A stretch of DNA of 64,000 nucleotides from Empedobacter brevis NBRC 14943 = ATCC 43319 (GTDB taxonomy: Bacteria; Bacteroidota; Bacteroidia; Flavobacteriales; Weeksellaceae): NCBI RefSeq assembly GCF_000382425.1, contig NZ_KB908294.1, forward strand, positions 124,001 to 188,000. Direction: 5' to 3'. The position numbers and the translations under genes were made by a program. The notes below the pieces were generated by a model that saw only the letters and a program-made list of their open reading frames with translations, was not told where the DNA came from and made no database searches. Of this stretch, positions 55,901 to 64,000 are shown one piece after another. Numbering within the stretch: position 1 is the first letter of the stretch; each line of letters opens with the position of its first letter.

Positions 55901-57268
55901 ATGAACAAAGTTTATAAAATTTCTAATAAAATCTCTGCAACTACTCTAATTATTGTAGGTGCATTAGGAATTTCATCTTGTTCGACTTATCAACCTAGTG
56001 GTTACGAAAGCGACGGAGTTTATTACAATCCGAAAACAGATAAAACTTACCAACAAGCTCAACCACAGTACGGTAACGAGCAGAATGAACAAGAAAATCC
56101 CGGAGAGATTAAAATTGGCAGCCCTTATTTCGATGCGGAAGGTAATGGAGCTGAACAATTTTATTATCAAGATGATACAGACAGTACTCAAAATAATTCT
56201 ACAGAAAAATCTTCAGCCAAAGTTAAGATTAATGGATATGGTTTAGGAGGGTACAATTATTTTGGGAATAACGACTACACTCTTTCTTACAATGGCTCTA
56301 GTGACTATAGCTGGGGAAGAAATGATGGTGTAGAAATTAACATTTGGAATACTTCGCCATGGATGTATGGATGGGGATGGAACAACCCATACCATTTCGG
56401 TTTTTATGATCCGTGGTACAGTCCATGGTATGGAGGTGGTTTCGGATGGGGTTGGAACAGACCATTCTATGGCGGCTTCTATGATCCATGGTTTGGAGGT
56501 GGTTTCGGATTCTCTATGGGATGGGGATGGAATAACCCATGGTACGGAGGTGGCTTCGGATGGGGATGGAACAATTGGTATGGAAATCCTTACTACGGTT
56601 ACGGTGGTTGGGGTTGGAACAGACCAAGAGGTATCTACTCTCAACCGGGTTACAGATATGGAGGTCGTTTAAACAATACGATTAACTCTACTCGTCCAAT
56701 TGGAAGTTTTGACAATAGAGGTGGACAATTATCAAATGGAATCAGACCATCTAGAGGAAATACAATTAACAACACGACAACACGTCCTTCTCGTGATGTG
56801 AGACCTACTGGTAGCCAGATTAATAATAACACTCGCCCTACAAGAGAAGTAAGACCTTCTGTTAGTGAAAGTCAAAACAACACGACACGTCCGACGCGTG
56901 AAGTGAGACCTACTGTTGATAGTCAGATTAATAACACTCGTCCTACAAGAGAAGTAAGACCTTCTGTTAATAATACAACACGACCAACTCGTGAGGTGAG
57001 ACCTACTGTAGATAATAGTCAGATTTATAACACTCGCCCTACAAGAGAAGTAAGACCTAATCAGACTCAACAACCTACATACAACACAAGGCCTACTAGA
57101 GAAGCTCAACAATACCAACAACCTAACAGAAGCTATGATAGAGGCAATACGAACACTCGCCCCTCTTATTCTTCTCCTGCCCCAAGCAGAGGAAGTAGCA
57201 TGAGTAGTGGAAGTATGGGGGGAGGCTCTCGTGGAAGTAGCGGAGGCTCTCGTGGTGGAAGAAGATAA
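55901..57268 (+). CDS. Lipoprotein with Trp/Gly/Tyr-rich domain and TRPTREVRP repeats
   Basis: The ATG at 55901 gives 455 residues with a lipobox at Cys27 (GISSC); an earlier in-frame TTG overlaps the promoter. Residues about 147-250 are rich in Gly, Trp, Tyr and Phe, with repeated GGGFGWGWN and YDPW units, as in sticky or amyloid-like surface proteins. Residues 294-406 hold seven copies of TRPTREVRP-like units joined by Asn-rich linkers. The end is Ser/Gly/Arg-rich (GSRGG). No enzyme motif is seen. It lies 20 bp ahead of a FadL-like barrel gene, so they are probably cotranscribed. A surface or adhesive role is inference. Confidence 0.75.
   Translation: MNKVYKISNKISATTLIIVGALGISSCSTYQPSGYESDGVYYNPKTDKTYQQAQPQYGNEQNEQENPGEIKIGSPYFDAEGNGAEQFYYQDDTDSTQNNSTEKSSAKVKINGYGLGGYNYFGNNDYTLSYNGSSDYSWGRNDGVEINIWNTSPWMYGWGWNNPYHFGFYDPWYSPWYGGGFGWGWNRPFYGGFYDPWFGGGFGFSMGWGWNNPWYGGGFGWGWNNWYGNPYYGYGGWGWNRPRGIYSQPGYRYGGRLNNTINSTRPIGSFDNRGGQLSNGIRPSRGNTINNTTTRPSRDVRPTGSQINNNTRPTREVRPSVSESQNNTTRPTREVRPTVDSQINNTRPTREVRPSVNNTTRPTREVRPTVDNSQIYNTRPTREVRPNQTQQPTYNTRPTREAQQYQQPNRSYDRGNTNTRPSYSSPAPSRGSSMSSGSMGGGSRGSSGGSRGGRR
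56780..57120 (+). repeat. In-frame tandem repeats coding TRPTREVRP units
   Basis: Seven related units follow each other. Linkers alternate between PSV-type and PTV-type, so the five best copies form a higher-order two-unit pattern. Slippage or recombination could change the copy number. Confidence 0.8.
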
Positions 57269-57288
57269 ATTGATTTAGAAATTAAATA

Positions 57289-58683
57289 ATGAGAAAAATA
57301 ATCACAAGCCTTTGTATCTTAATTGGTACATTGGCTTTTGCACAACAAGGTAAAGGGTACGAAACCCAATATTCTACTAACGCTATTAATTTATATTCGC
57401 AAGATATAAATAGTGGAAATGCGAAGTACATTGGTGTTGGTGGAGCAGTTGGTGCATTAGGAAGCGACATTACATCAGTAGAGCAGAACCCTGCCGGATT
57501 AGGTGTAGCAATTAACTCTGATGTTCAAGTGACAGCTGGTGTATCTGCTTTTAGTAACAAAACAACTTTTGGAACTACTATTAAACAATCAGAAAGTAAT
57601 TTTGATTTTCAACAATTCGGAGGAACCTTTATTTTCAATAATGAGGCCTCAAAATGGAACCGTTTTACAGTTGGTGTCGCATACCTTAATCAACGTTTAG
57701 ACAATTATTCAACAATTGGAACAAACGAAGGAATTAAATTCAGCGATCCTGACGGAACTTTCAACGGATACATCAAAGATATCGATGGATACAAATCAAA
57801 ATTTTCGGTTAACCTGGGGACCAGTTATGATGATAAATTATATTTAGGAGCCGGGTTAAATTTCCATGAATCAAACTATTCCGGATATGAACAATATGCA
57901 GAACGTGATGATAATAATGGACAAAACTATGTGTACAATGCAAATGGAGCTCCTTATAGTGAAATTGGTCAAGGCTTCTCTTTCTCTTTAGGTGCAATTT
58001 ACAAAGTCAATCACAATGTTCGTTTAGGTGCTGCTTATCATTCTCCTGTTTGGTATAATGTTTCAGAAGATTATTACGCTGCAAATTTTATCAATAACGG
58101 AACAGCTGTTGATTCATATTATATGTATTCTTCAGATTATGACATGACTCGTGGTGGGCGTTTTGTAGGAAGTTTAGGTTTTGTAGTTGGTAAAAATTTA
58201 TCTCTTGGAGCTGATTATACTTACCATATGAATAACGACACAAAATTTAAACCTTCGGCTAATTTCAATGGAACCAATAACTTTATCAATGATGTCGTAA
58301 AGAATTCTAGCGAGGTTAGAGTTGGTGCTGAATATCGTGTAGATCGTTTCAAAGTTAGAGCCGGTTACAATTACGTCACTTCTCCCTATAAAGATTTTAC
58401 AATCGATTTAGCAAGCGAGAACAATGTTGTAACAAATGGGGCTCTTTTATCGAAAGCCTTCCAAGGGGATATTAACCGGGCAAGTTTTGGTTTAGGATAT
58501 GATTTCGGCGGATTCTATATTGACGCTGCTTATCAATATCAAACTCAAAACTACAAGCAACTAATTGGTGGAACAGATTACATTGACACAAACAATAATT
58601 TTGTCTCTTTACCCAATACGTATGCTCCAAAAGTTAAATTAAATAACAATCTATTCTTATTGACATTAGGTTGGCAATTTTAA
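57289..58683 (+). CDS. FadL/OmpP1-like outer membrane barrel protein
   Basis: This 464-residue protein has a signal peptide (cut near LAFAQ, residue 19). An N-terminal region typical of the FadL/TodX family follows (ALYSQ-like LYSQDINSGNAKYIGVGGAVGALGSDITSVEQNPAGLG), then alternating aromatic strands and a C-terminus TLGWQF ending in Phe, as in outer-membrane barrels. FadL proteins pass hydrophobic compounds; the substrate is unknown here. It is 20 bp after the Trp/Gly-rich lipoprotein gene, suggesting a functional pair. Confidence 0.88.
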   Translation: MRKIITSLCILIGTLAFAQQGKGYETQYSTNAINLYSQDINSGNAKYIGVGGAVGALGSDITSVEQNPAGLGVAINSDVQVTAGVSAFSNKTTFGTTIKQSESNFDFQQFGGTFIFNNEASKWNRFTVGVAYLNQRLDNYSTIGTNEGIKFSDPDGTFNGYIKDIDGYKSKFSVNLGTSYDDKLYLGAGLNFHESNYSGYEQYAERDDNNGQNYVYNANGAPYSEIGQGFSFSLGAIYKVNHNVRLGAAYHSPVWYNVSEDYYAANFINNGTAVDSYYMYSSDYDMTRGGRFVGSLGFVVGKNLSLGADYTYHMNNDTKFKPSANFNGTNNFINDVVKNSSEVRVGAEYRVDRFKVRAGYNYVTSPYKDFTIDLASENNVVTNGALLSKAFQGDINRASFGLGYDFGGFYIDAAYQYQTQNYKQLIGGTDYIDTNNNFVSLPNTYAPKVKLNNNLFLLTLGWQF

Positions 58684-58701
58684 TAAAAAAAAGAACTCAA
58701 T

Positions 58702-58737
58702 AAAAAAAATCGGATGAAATTCATCCGATTTTTTTAG
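58702..58737. terminator. Bidirectional terminator after the FadL-like gene
   Basis: AAAAAAATCGGATGAA pairs with TTCATCCGATTTTTTT around a one-base centre, between convergent genes. Confidence 0.9.
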
Positions 58738-58774
58738 TACTAAATATTAACCAAAATAGTCTAAACAAAAAAAA

Positions 58775-59533
58775 CTATTTATTGATTCTTTTTACTGATG
58801 ACATCCCCGAAGTACTTACTTTTGTTTGTAAACCACTCTCGTCTAAATAACGAACAGAACTTGCTCCTGAACTGTCAGCAACCAAACTATTAATTGCCCA
58901 AACAGTTGTCGAGCTTGCCCCTGAACAATCCACCGTGACATTTGCAGCCTTGAGATCTTTTCCTACAAATGAAGAAGCCCCGGAAACAGAAATAGTTAAA
59001 TTCTGAACATTCCCTGAAATCTTCATACTCGATGCTCCTGAGTTATCTACAGAAATTGAATTTGAAACTGCATCTAATTTCAAATTACTAGCTCCGGATA
59101 AATCTACCGCTAACTTTTCTACTTTTTGCGTTGGAATCACTGTGACATTCGAAGCTCCTGAGATACTAAAAGAACGTAATTTTTTATGTGGAAAATTAAC
59201 CTTTATCGAGGTATTTTTTAAATTCACAGTACCTTTCATTTTAACAACTAAAACACCATTCTTCACCTCAGTAATAATTCTATCCATAATATTATCTGGA
59301 GCTTCAACAGTAATTTCTCCATTGTAATTGCCATCAGAAACAGTAACATTTATTGCATGACTCACATCAATTCCTTCGAATGAAGAGACTTTACGATTTT
59401 GAGTAACTGTATTATTACTTGCTTCTACTCGATCTAAATAATTAGAAACAGGTGATTTAGAATTTAAATCCACCGAACAACTCGCAAATCCTAACGAGCT
59501 GAATATTATAATTGGAAGAAAAATGTACTTCAT
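58775..59533 (-). CDS. DUF2807 (GIN domain) lipoprotein
   Basis: This 252-residue protein has a lipoprotein signal ending at Cys19 (FASC). The mature part is a right-handed beta-solenoid of the DUF2807 type: VSSFEGIDVSHAINVTVS at its start, then repeated SGASS/SGASN turns (ISGASNVTVI, LSGASNLKLD, NSGASSMKIS, VSGASSFVG, CSGASSTTVW, SSGASSVRYL), one per coil. Function is unknown; such proteins are common in Bacteroidota envelopes. It is monocistronic. Confidence 0.9.
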   Translation of the reverse strand: MKYIFLPIIIFSSLGFASCSVDLNSKSPVSNYLDRVEASNNTVTQNRKVSSFEGIDVSHAINVTVSDGNYNGEITVEAPDNIMDRIITEVKNGVLVVKMKGTVNLKNTSIKVNFPHKKLRSFSISGASNVTVIPTQKVEKLAVDLSGASNLKLDAVSNSISVDNSGASSMKISGNVQNLTISVSGASSFVGKDLKAANVTVDCSGASSTTVWAINSLVADSSGASSVRYLDESGLQTKVSTSGMSSVKRINK

Positions 59534-59647
59534 AGTGATGTGTTTTTATTATTAAGACGTATTAACTTCTAAAAAGTTACAAAAAATATTCATTTTATTT
59601 AAAAATCTAAATCAATCCGTCATAAATATTTAGTAATTTCGCTAACT

Positions 59648-60412
59648 ATGAAAATCATCAGTTACAATGTAAACGGAATTCGTGCCGCGATGACCAAGGG
59701 GTTAGTTGAATGGTTAGAGGCTGCTCAGCCAGATGTTTTTTGCATTCAGGAAACTAAAGCTATGCAAGAACAGGTGGATACAAAACCTTTTGAGGATTTA
59801 GGGTATCATATTTATTGGCATGCTGCTGAAAAAAAAGGATATAGCGGTGTTGCCGTATTTTCTAAAATCAAACCAAATCACGTACAAATAGGAACTGGAA
59901 TAGATTACATTGACAGAGAAGGTCGCGTGCTAAGAGTAGATTTTGATCATGTTTCTGTAATTAGTCTTTACTTACCAAGCGGTACAAATATCGATCGATT
60001 AGATTTTAAATTACAATTTTGTGAAGATTTTAAAAGTTACATTAAAGAACTTAAAATCTCTCATCCAAATCTAATCATTTGCGGAGATTACAATATCTGT
60101 CACGAAGCGATTGATATTCATGACCCTATTCGCAATGCAAAAGTTTCCGGATTTTTACCTGTCGAGAGAGAATGGCTATCTGCTTTCATTGATGAATGTA
60201 ATATGATTGATTCTTTCAGATATTTTGTAAAAGAACCTCATCATTATTCATGGTGGTCTTACCGTGCCAATGCACGTAACAATAACAAAGGTTGGAGAAT
60301 TGACTACAATATGGTCAGTCAGACATTAGAAAATAAAATGACTCGTGCTACTATTCTACCGGAAGCTAAACACTCGGATCATTGCCCTATTTTATTAGAA
60401 TTAGACGTTTAA
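59648..60412 (+). CDS. xth: Exodeoxyribonuclease III
   Basis: Xth is an AP endonuclease/3'-exonuclease in base excision repair. The 254-residue protein shows KIISYNVNGIRAA, the metal-binding Glu35 in CIQETKA, GYSGVAVFSK, the catalytic GDYNICHEAIDI, WWSYRANARNNNKGWRIDY and SDHCPILLELD. All active-site residues are present. A near-consensus -7 element (TAATTTCG, 59634-59641) ends 6 bp before the ATG, so the leader would be very short. Confidence 0.96.
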   Translation: MKIISYNVNGIRAAMTKGLVEWLEAAQPDVFCIQETKAMQEQVDTKPFEDLGYHIYWHAAEKKGYSGVAVFSKIKPNHVQIGTGIDYIDREGRVLRVDFDHVSVISLYLPSGTNIDRLDFKLQFCEDFKSYIKELKISHPNLIICGDYNICHEAIDIHDPIRNAKVSGFLPVEREWLSAFIDECNMIDSFRYFVKEPHHYSWWSYRANARNNNKGWRIDYNMVSQTLENKMTRATILPEAKHSDHCPILLELDV

Positions 60413-60422
60413 GATTATATAA

Positions 60423-60956
60423 ATGAAAAAAATTGTACTTTGTTGTTTAACTGTTTTTGCAATTGCAAGTTGCGTTCCTCAGAAACAACACCAAGAATTG
60501 GAAGCTAACTATTACAAAGCATTAGACGATCAAGCAAATACGTCTAAAGATTTAACATTAGCAAATTTAAAAATCGAAAATCTTGAAAAAGATTTAGAAC
60601 GTACAAAACGAGAATTGTATATCAGAGATACAGCTTTGTCAAATGCACAATCTATGATTAGAATTTCTCAAAAAGAACACGATACAAATTTGCAGGAATT
60701 GTATTCTGCTTTGAATAGTTCGGGAGAAAAATCAAAACTTTTCTATACACAATTGAATGAAAAAGAAAAGCAAGTAACTGAATTGACTCAAAAGCTAAAG
60801 GATATGGAAGCAAAGATTGATCAAAAAGATACTGAAATCTTTAATCTTAAAAGACAAATCTTAACACAAGAGATCAATCAAAAAGTTTCGGAAGCAACTG
60901 CTACACCTCCTAAAACGGTGGCTCCGGTAAAACCAAAAACAGCAACAAAAAAATAA
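60423..60956 (+). CDS. Coiled-coil lipoprotein, unknown function
   Basis: This 177-residue protein has a lipobox at Cys17 (IASC). Nearly the whole mature part is a long heptad-rich coiled coil (LTLANLKIENLEKDLERTKREL; LNEKEKQVTELTQKLKDMEAKID), followed by a Pro/Lys/Ala tail. The layout resembles the spacer of OmpA-like lipoproteins, but no OmpA domain follows. It lies 10 bp after xth and is probably cotranscribed. Its partner is unknown. Confidence 0.75.
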   Translation: MKKIVLCCLTVFAIASCVPQKQHQELEANYYKALDDQANTSKDLTLANLKIENLEKDLERTKRELYIRDTALSNAQSMIRISQKEHDTNLQELYSALNSSGEKSKLFYTQLNEKEKQVTELTQKLKDMEAKIDQKDTEIFNLKRQILTQEINQKVSEATATPPKTVAPVKPKTATKK

Positions 60957-60960
60957 TTTC

Positions 60961-60992
60961 AAAAGTCTTATTCTAAATGGTAAGACTTTTTT
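60961..60992. terminator. Bidirectional terminator after the coiled-coil lipoprotein gene
   Basis: AAAAGTCTTA (60961-60970) pairs with TAAGACTTTT (60981-60990). It overlaps the convergent stop codon at 60991. Confidence 0.85.
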
Positions 60993-61521
60993 ATTTTTTC
61001 TTCCCTATTCTTTTCAATTGAAATTTTGTAACAAAAAAGATTAAAACAACAAATACTAAAAAAAAGAATACTCCGACAATTGTAATTCCTAACACGGGAT
61101 TAACTGTTTTGGGAAGTGTAATTTCTCGAATTACCGGTACACGTACAAACAATTCTGCAAAAAATGCTGCCCATAAACCTAAAGCAGCCGCAACCATTCC
61201 TTTAATATGTACAGCAATTCTATCTCCTTTAAAATTTTTACTTATGAATGGCCATATCCCTCTATACAAGGCCCAAACAGAAAATGGAATCATGTAATGA
61301 AAAGGACCAAAACGCATTCCTAATTCATGAATAAACAGAGCTGTAATATTAACACACAGTAAAACAGATACAAAAATATACCCTAATCTTTTATGGAGTT
61401 TCGTTCCTGGTCGTAAAATTAAAATCAATAATCCTACACCTAAACCAACTGATGCAGATAAGAAGTGCACAGCTCCAATCACTGATTTCGAAGTTAACCA
61501 ATAGGTTTCTAAATAATTCAT
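60991..61521 (-). CDS. DUF2306-like membrane protein
   Basis: This 176-residue protein has five membrane helices. HFLSASVGLGVGLLILILRPGTKLHKRLGYIFV near the N-terminus resembles DUF2306 proteins, whose His residues have been proposed to bind haem; His18, His43, His65 and His75 are visible. The function is unknown and the family call is moderate. It is a single gene. Confidence 0.7.
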   Translation of the reverse strand: MNYLETYWLTSKSVIGAVHFLSASVGLGVGLLILILRPGTKLHKRLGYIFVSVLLCVNITALFIHELGMRFGPFHYMIPFSVWALYRGIWPFISKNFKGDRIAVHIKGMVAAALGLWAAFFAELFVRVPVIREITLPKTVNPVLGITIVGVFFFLVFVVLIFFVTKFQLKRIGKKK

Positions 61522-61626
61522 GAATAATTATTTTATCTCTAATTTAAACTCCATTCAGGAAAATCAAAAAATGAACTTACCGAATTGTAGAATACTTCGC
61601 ATAAAGTGTATTTTTTGAATTCTGAA

Positions 61627-61657
61627 TTGATTTATTCTCTAAATCGAAGTAACTTTG
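61627..61657 (+). promoter_or_regulatory. Promoter of the GNAT gene (TTG-N20-TAACTTTG)
   Basis: TTG (61627-61629), 20 bp and TAACTTTG (61650-61657) match the Bacteroidota sigma-A pattern, 19 bp before the ATG. Confidence 0.65.
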
Positions 61658-61676
61658 CAGGAACTAAAAAGTTTTA

Positions 61677-62150
61677 ATGAAAGTTATTTGCGAAACGAAG
61701 AGTTTGGTATTACGAGAATTTTTTGAGATTGATGCATTCGAATTGTTTCAATTAAATTCGGACAAAGAATTAATGAAAATCGTGAACGAAAAACCTTATA
61801 AATCTGAAGACGAAGCGAAGTTCTTTATAGAAAGTATGAAAAAACATTACCTGGAAAATGGCTTTGGTCTTTGGGGTGTTCATGAAAAAAAGAGCGGACG
61901 ATTTGTTGGCTGGGGAGGTTTGCGTCAAACAAAATACGGTCCTGTGATTAATATTCGTTTGAAACGTAAATTTCAACATAAAGGGTACGGAACGGAAGTT
62001 CTAAATGCTGTTGTGGATTATGCAAAAAACGAATTAAAACTAGAAAAAATTGCAGCAAAAGCAAATGTAAATCAACCCGAAACATTAAAACTTTTGAAAA
62101 AATCTAAACTCCAACCTTCGGAAGAAAATGAATTAATTTTTAAATTATAA
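61677..62150 (+). CDS. GNAT-family N-acetyltransferase
   Basis: This 157-residue protein has the GNAT fold of the RimJ/RimL type: TKSLVLREFFEIDAFELFQLNSDKEL at the start, FVGWGGLRQ, the acetyl-CoA loop segment RKFQHKGYGTEVLNAVVDYAKN, and LEKIAAKANVNQPETLKLLKKS. The substrate (a protein N-terminus or small amine) cannot be read from sequence. It is a single gene with promoter and terminator. Confidence 0.88.
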   Translation: MKVICETKSLVLREFFEIDAFELFQLNSDKELMKIVNEKPYKSEDEAKFFIESMKKHYLENGFGLWGVHEKKSGRFVGWGGLRQTKYGPVINIRLKRKFQHKGYGTEVLNAVVDYAKNELKLEKIAAKANVNQPETLKLLKKSKLQPSEENELIFKL

Positions 62151-62154
62151 CACT

Positions 62155-62188
62155 AAAAAAGCGAGAAGTTGAAACTTCTCGCTTTTTT
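62155..62188. terminator. Bidirectional terminator after the GNAT gene
   Basis: GCGAGAAGTT (62161-62170) pairs with AACTTCTCGC (62173-62182), flanked by A and T runs. Confidence 0.9.
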
Positions 62189-62189
62189 A

Positions 62190-62714
62190 CTATTTCTTTT
62201 TAGGTGGAAACTTTTGCAATAATTTTGTTACCCCTTTCTGAATATTGTTCGCCCGAACTTCCGGAGAAGCTTTAATTGGCATTTGAATTTTAAGTGTTCC
62301 TTCCCAAACCAATCGACCTGCATCAAACATCGAAATGGTGTAATTCTGATTCAGCTTTTGAGACATGATTGGAATCCCGACAGAAACTCCTCCTCCGAAA
62401 CCGTAACCTCCGGTTCCCATTCCGACTCCTACACTCGAGTTTTGTTGTTTTGAGACAAATTCTTCAGGTTTAACTTCCACAGTTAAAATTCCTTCATTTG
62501 TTTTTTGAAACCCTCTGTACAACATTCCTTTCTCCATTGAAGAAAACAATCTTGCAGAATCTAAATCATTCAACCCTAAGTTTCCTTTTTGAGCAAAAGT
62601 ATATGTTCTGTTGGTTTCAAAATCAAAATCGCGGTCATAATCTACCGCTATATTTTGCGTACTACACGAAACAGCTGTTAAGAGAATAGCACTTAATAAA
62701 AGTATTTTTTTCAT
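62190..62714 (-). CDS. DUF4136-like lipoprotein
   Basis: This 174-residue lipoprotein has its lipobox at Cys17 (AVSC). The mature part starts VDYDRDFDFETNRTYTFAQ, a pattern of DUF4136 proteins. It contains a Gly-rich stretch (VGVGMGTGGYGFGGGVSVGIP) and a late strand DAGRLVWEGTLKIQMP. Function is unknown. It lies 42 bp after the NUDIX gene on the same strand. Confidence 0.82.
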   Translation of the reverse strand: MKKILLLSAILLTAVSCSTQNIAVDYDRDFDFETNRTYTFAQKGNLGLNDLDSARLFSSMEKGMLYRGFQKTNEGILTVEVKPEEFVSKQQNSSVGVGMGTGGYGFGGGVSVGIPIMSQKLNQNYTISMFDAGRLVWEGTLKIQMPIKASPEVRANNIQKGVTKLLQKFPPKKK

Positions 62715-62756
62715 CGTTCATGATTTATTTAATTTGAATACTTAGACAACTTTCAT

Positions 62757-63272
62757 TTACTTGAATGTTTTAATATAGGTTTCCACCACTTTTCTTAACG
62801 AATCGAAACCTATTTCATCAAGATTTAGTTCATGGATTGTAATCCATTTCACCTCAGCAATTTCTTCTTTTTCAAGAACAATTTCTTCATTAGGAAAATC
62901 AGCAATAAAAGCTAAATCACAGGTTTTGTATGGAATTTCTTTGTATTCGTAATCATTTGGCTGAGAAAGAAAATAATTGAAATGTTCTAATGGTATCGTA
63001 ATGCCTAATTCTTCTTCAATTTCTCTTTGACAAGTTCTTTCAGCTGATTCATCAGGATCGGTAAAACCACCTGCCAAATCCAACATTCCCTTCTTTGGCT
63101 CTTTGTTGCGAACTGTAAACAAAATTTTATCTTCTTTTCTTAGAATAACAGCAACTGCGGCTGCAACATTTTGGTAATAAACCAAGCCACAGCTGTCGCA
63201 GGTCATTTTTCTAAAATCAAAACTATTGATAGCATGTCCACAATTCGGACAATATTTAAACGATTTTATCAT
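62757..63272 (-). CDS. NUDIX hydrolase with N-terminal zinc ribbon
   Basis: This 171-residue protein has a zinc ribbon (Cys8, Cys11, Cys25, Cys28 in CPNC...CDSC) followed by a NUDIX domain. Its Nudix box (GGFTDPDESAERTCQREIEE then ELGI) fits Gx5Ex7REUxEExGU. The layout resembles NudC-like NADH pyrophosphatases, but the NudC motif SQPWPFPQS is replaced by LSQPNDY, so the substrate is uncertain. It lies 43 bp after the xerD-type gene. Confidence 0.88.
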   Translation of the reverse strand: MIKSFKYCPNCGHAINSFDFRKMTCDSCGLVYYQNVAAAVAVILRKEDKILFTVRNKEPKKGMLDLAGGFTDPDESAERTCQREIEEELGITIPLEHFNYFLSQPNDYEYKEIPYKTCDLAFIADFPNEEIVLEKEEIAEVKWITIHELNLDEIGFDSLRKVVETYIKTFK

Positions 63273-63315
63273 TAATTTCTAACTTCTTTCTTTAAAATGA
63301 GATCAAAAACATAAA

Positions 63316-64000
63316 TTATTTATTCCTTGGATGAAACTTAATAATGGCATCTCGAATAAATTCCTGATCAACGTGTGTATAAATTTCCGTCGTCGTAATA
63401 CTTTCATGTCCTAACATTAACTGTATTGCACGAAGATCAGCTCCATTTTTCAATAGATGAGTTGCAAAAGAATGACGAAAAGTATGGGGGCTAATTGTTT
63501 TTTTTACTCCGGCAATGATCGATAATTCTTTCACAATTGTAAAAATCATGACGCGCGTAAGATTTTTACCTCGTCTGTTTAAAAATAAAAAATCTTCGTA
63601 ACCAGCTTGTATAGGAAGATGAATACGAATACTTTCCTTGTACAAGTTAATATATTTTATCGTATAATCGCTAATCGGAACAAGTCTTTGTTTATTCCCT
63701 TTTCCTATAACACGTACAAAACCATCATCAAAAAATAAATCAGAAATTTTAAGATTTATAAGTTCTGACACCCGCAAACCGCATCCATAAAGTGTTTCAA
63801 TAATTGCTCTGTTTCGTTGGCCTTCAGGTTTTGAGAGGTCAATAACTTCAATCATTTTATCAATTTCTTTTTCCGAAATTACATCAGGAAGTTTCATTCC
63901 TATTTTTGGTGTTTCGAGCAAAGAAGTAGGATTGTCTTCTCTAAAATCTTCAAGTTGTAAATAACCAAAAAAACTTTTCAATCCGGAAATTACCCTTGCT
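63316..64000 (-). CDS. xerD: Tyrosine recombinase XerD/XerC (partial, cut by window edge)
   Basis: The frame stays open to the right edge. The TTG at 63981 is inside the protein, because residues ARVISG precede LKSFFGYLQLED in frame, as in Xer proteins. The catalytic domain is complete: Arg in LYGCGLRVSELINL, Lys in GKGNKQRLVP, HxxR in SPHTFRHSFATHLLKNG, His in MLGHESITTTEIYTHV and the nucleophile Tyr in that same stretch. Xer recombinases resolve chromosome dimers at dif. XerD is favoured over XerC by its general sequence, but the N-terminal domain is outside the window. Confidence 0.88.
   Translation of the reverse strand, partial: ARVISGLKSFFGYLQLEDFREDNPTSLLETPKIGMKLPDVISEKEIDKMIEVIDLSKPEGQRNRAIIETLYGCGLRVSELINLKISDLFFDDGFVRVIGKGNKQRLVPISDYTIKYINLYKESIRIHLPIQAGYEDFLFLNRRGKNLTRVMIFTIVKELSIIAGVKKTISPHTFRHSFATHLLKNGADLRAIQLMLGHESITTTEIYTHVDQEFIRDAIIKFHPRNK

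Noticed and set aside
63316-63981. xerD start at the TTG codon at 63981
   Set aside because: Family sequence continues upstream in frame (ARVISG) to the window edge, so the gene is truncated by the window and does not start there.

Overview
The window comes from the chromosome of a low-G+C member of the Bacteroidota, class Flavobacteriia. The evidence is the gliding/type IX secretion genes gldK-L-M-N, a secreted protease with a type IX sorting domain, promoters of the phylum's TANNTTTG type, and almost no Shine-Dalgarno sequences. Gene content suggests a Weeksellaceae-like genome, but that is inference. I see no rRNA, tRNA, CRISPR array, insertion sequence or prophage. Both edges cut genes: gldN on the left and a xerD-type recombinase on the right.

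Layout. 1-4653 (minus): the type IX secretion core gldK-L-M-N. 4761-8446 (minus): an arginase-fold protein that has lost its metal ligands, then topA. 8533-9327: a membrane protein. 9449-14290 (plus): miaB, a sigma-54 activator with no sensor domain, lptE, a TPR protein and secG in one tight run. 14397-17071: a small lipoprotein and a reprolysin-like secreted protease. 17226-19219: groES-groEL. 19293-23576 (minus): leuA-C-D-B. 23725-27387: an unrecognised helical protein, an RDD protein and mqo. 27521-28818 (minus): rlpA and a yqeY-family gene. 28920-44377 (minus): a compact division and wall cluster, mraZ-rsmH-ftsL-ftsI-murE-mraY-murD-ftsW-murG-murC-ftsQ-ftsA-ftsZ. 44639-51085: housekeeping genes (engB, aroQ, rarA, yidD, lgt, mscL). 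51163-62714: envelope genes (TonB-receptor-like barrel, CpxP/Spy-like protein, Trp/Gly-rich lipoprotein with a FadL-like barrel, several lipoproteins) interspersed with proS and xth. 62757-64000: a NUDIX hydrolase and xerD.

How it fits together. Most genes build or service the envelope: SecG exports, Lgt lipidates, LptE helps insert LPS, GldK-N secrete and the mur/fts genes make the septum. Convergent genes are usually separated by strong hairpins that can terminate in both directions. Two of these are perfect palindromes of 40 and 56 bp.

The most interesting signals are regulatory. A sigma-54-like promoter at 46969-46984 faces an ORF-free stretch in which 75 consecutive bases contain no G and which ends in a terminator. 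This looks like a roughly 90-nt small RNA. Similar sigma-54-like elements precede groES and the Trp/Gly-rich lipoprotein, and a sigma-54 activator lies in the same window. Three 10-bp-spaced TGGTA repeats upstream of mraZ look like MraZ autoregulatory boxes, and a 57-bp TAAA repeat sits just upstream of the CpxP/Spy-like gene.
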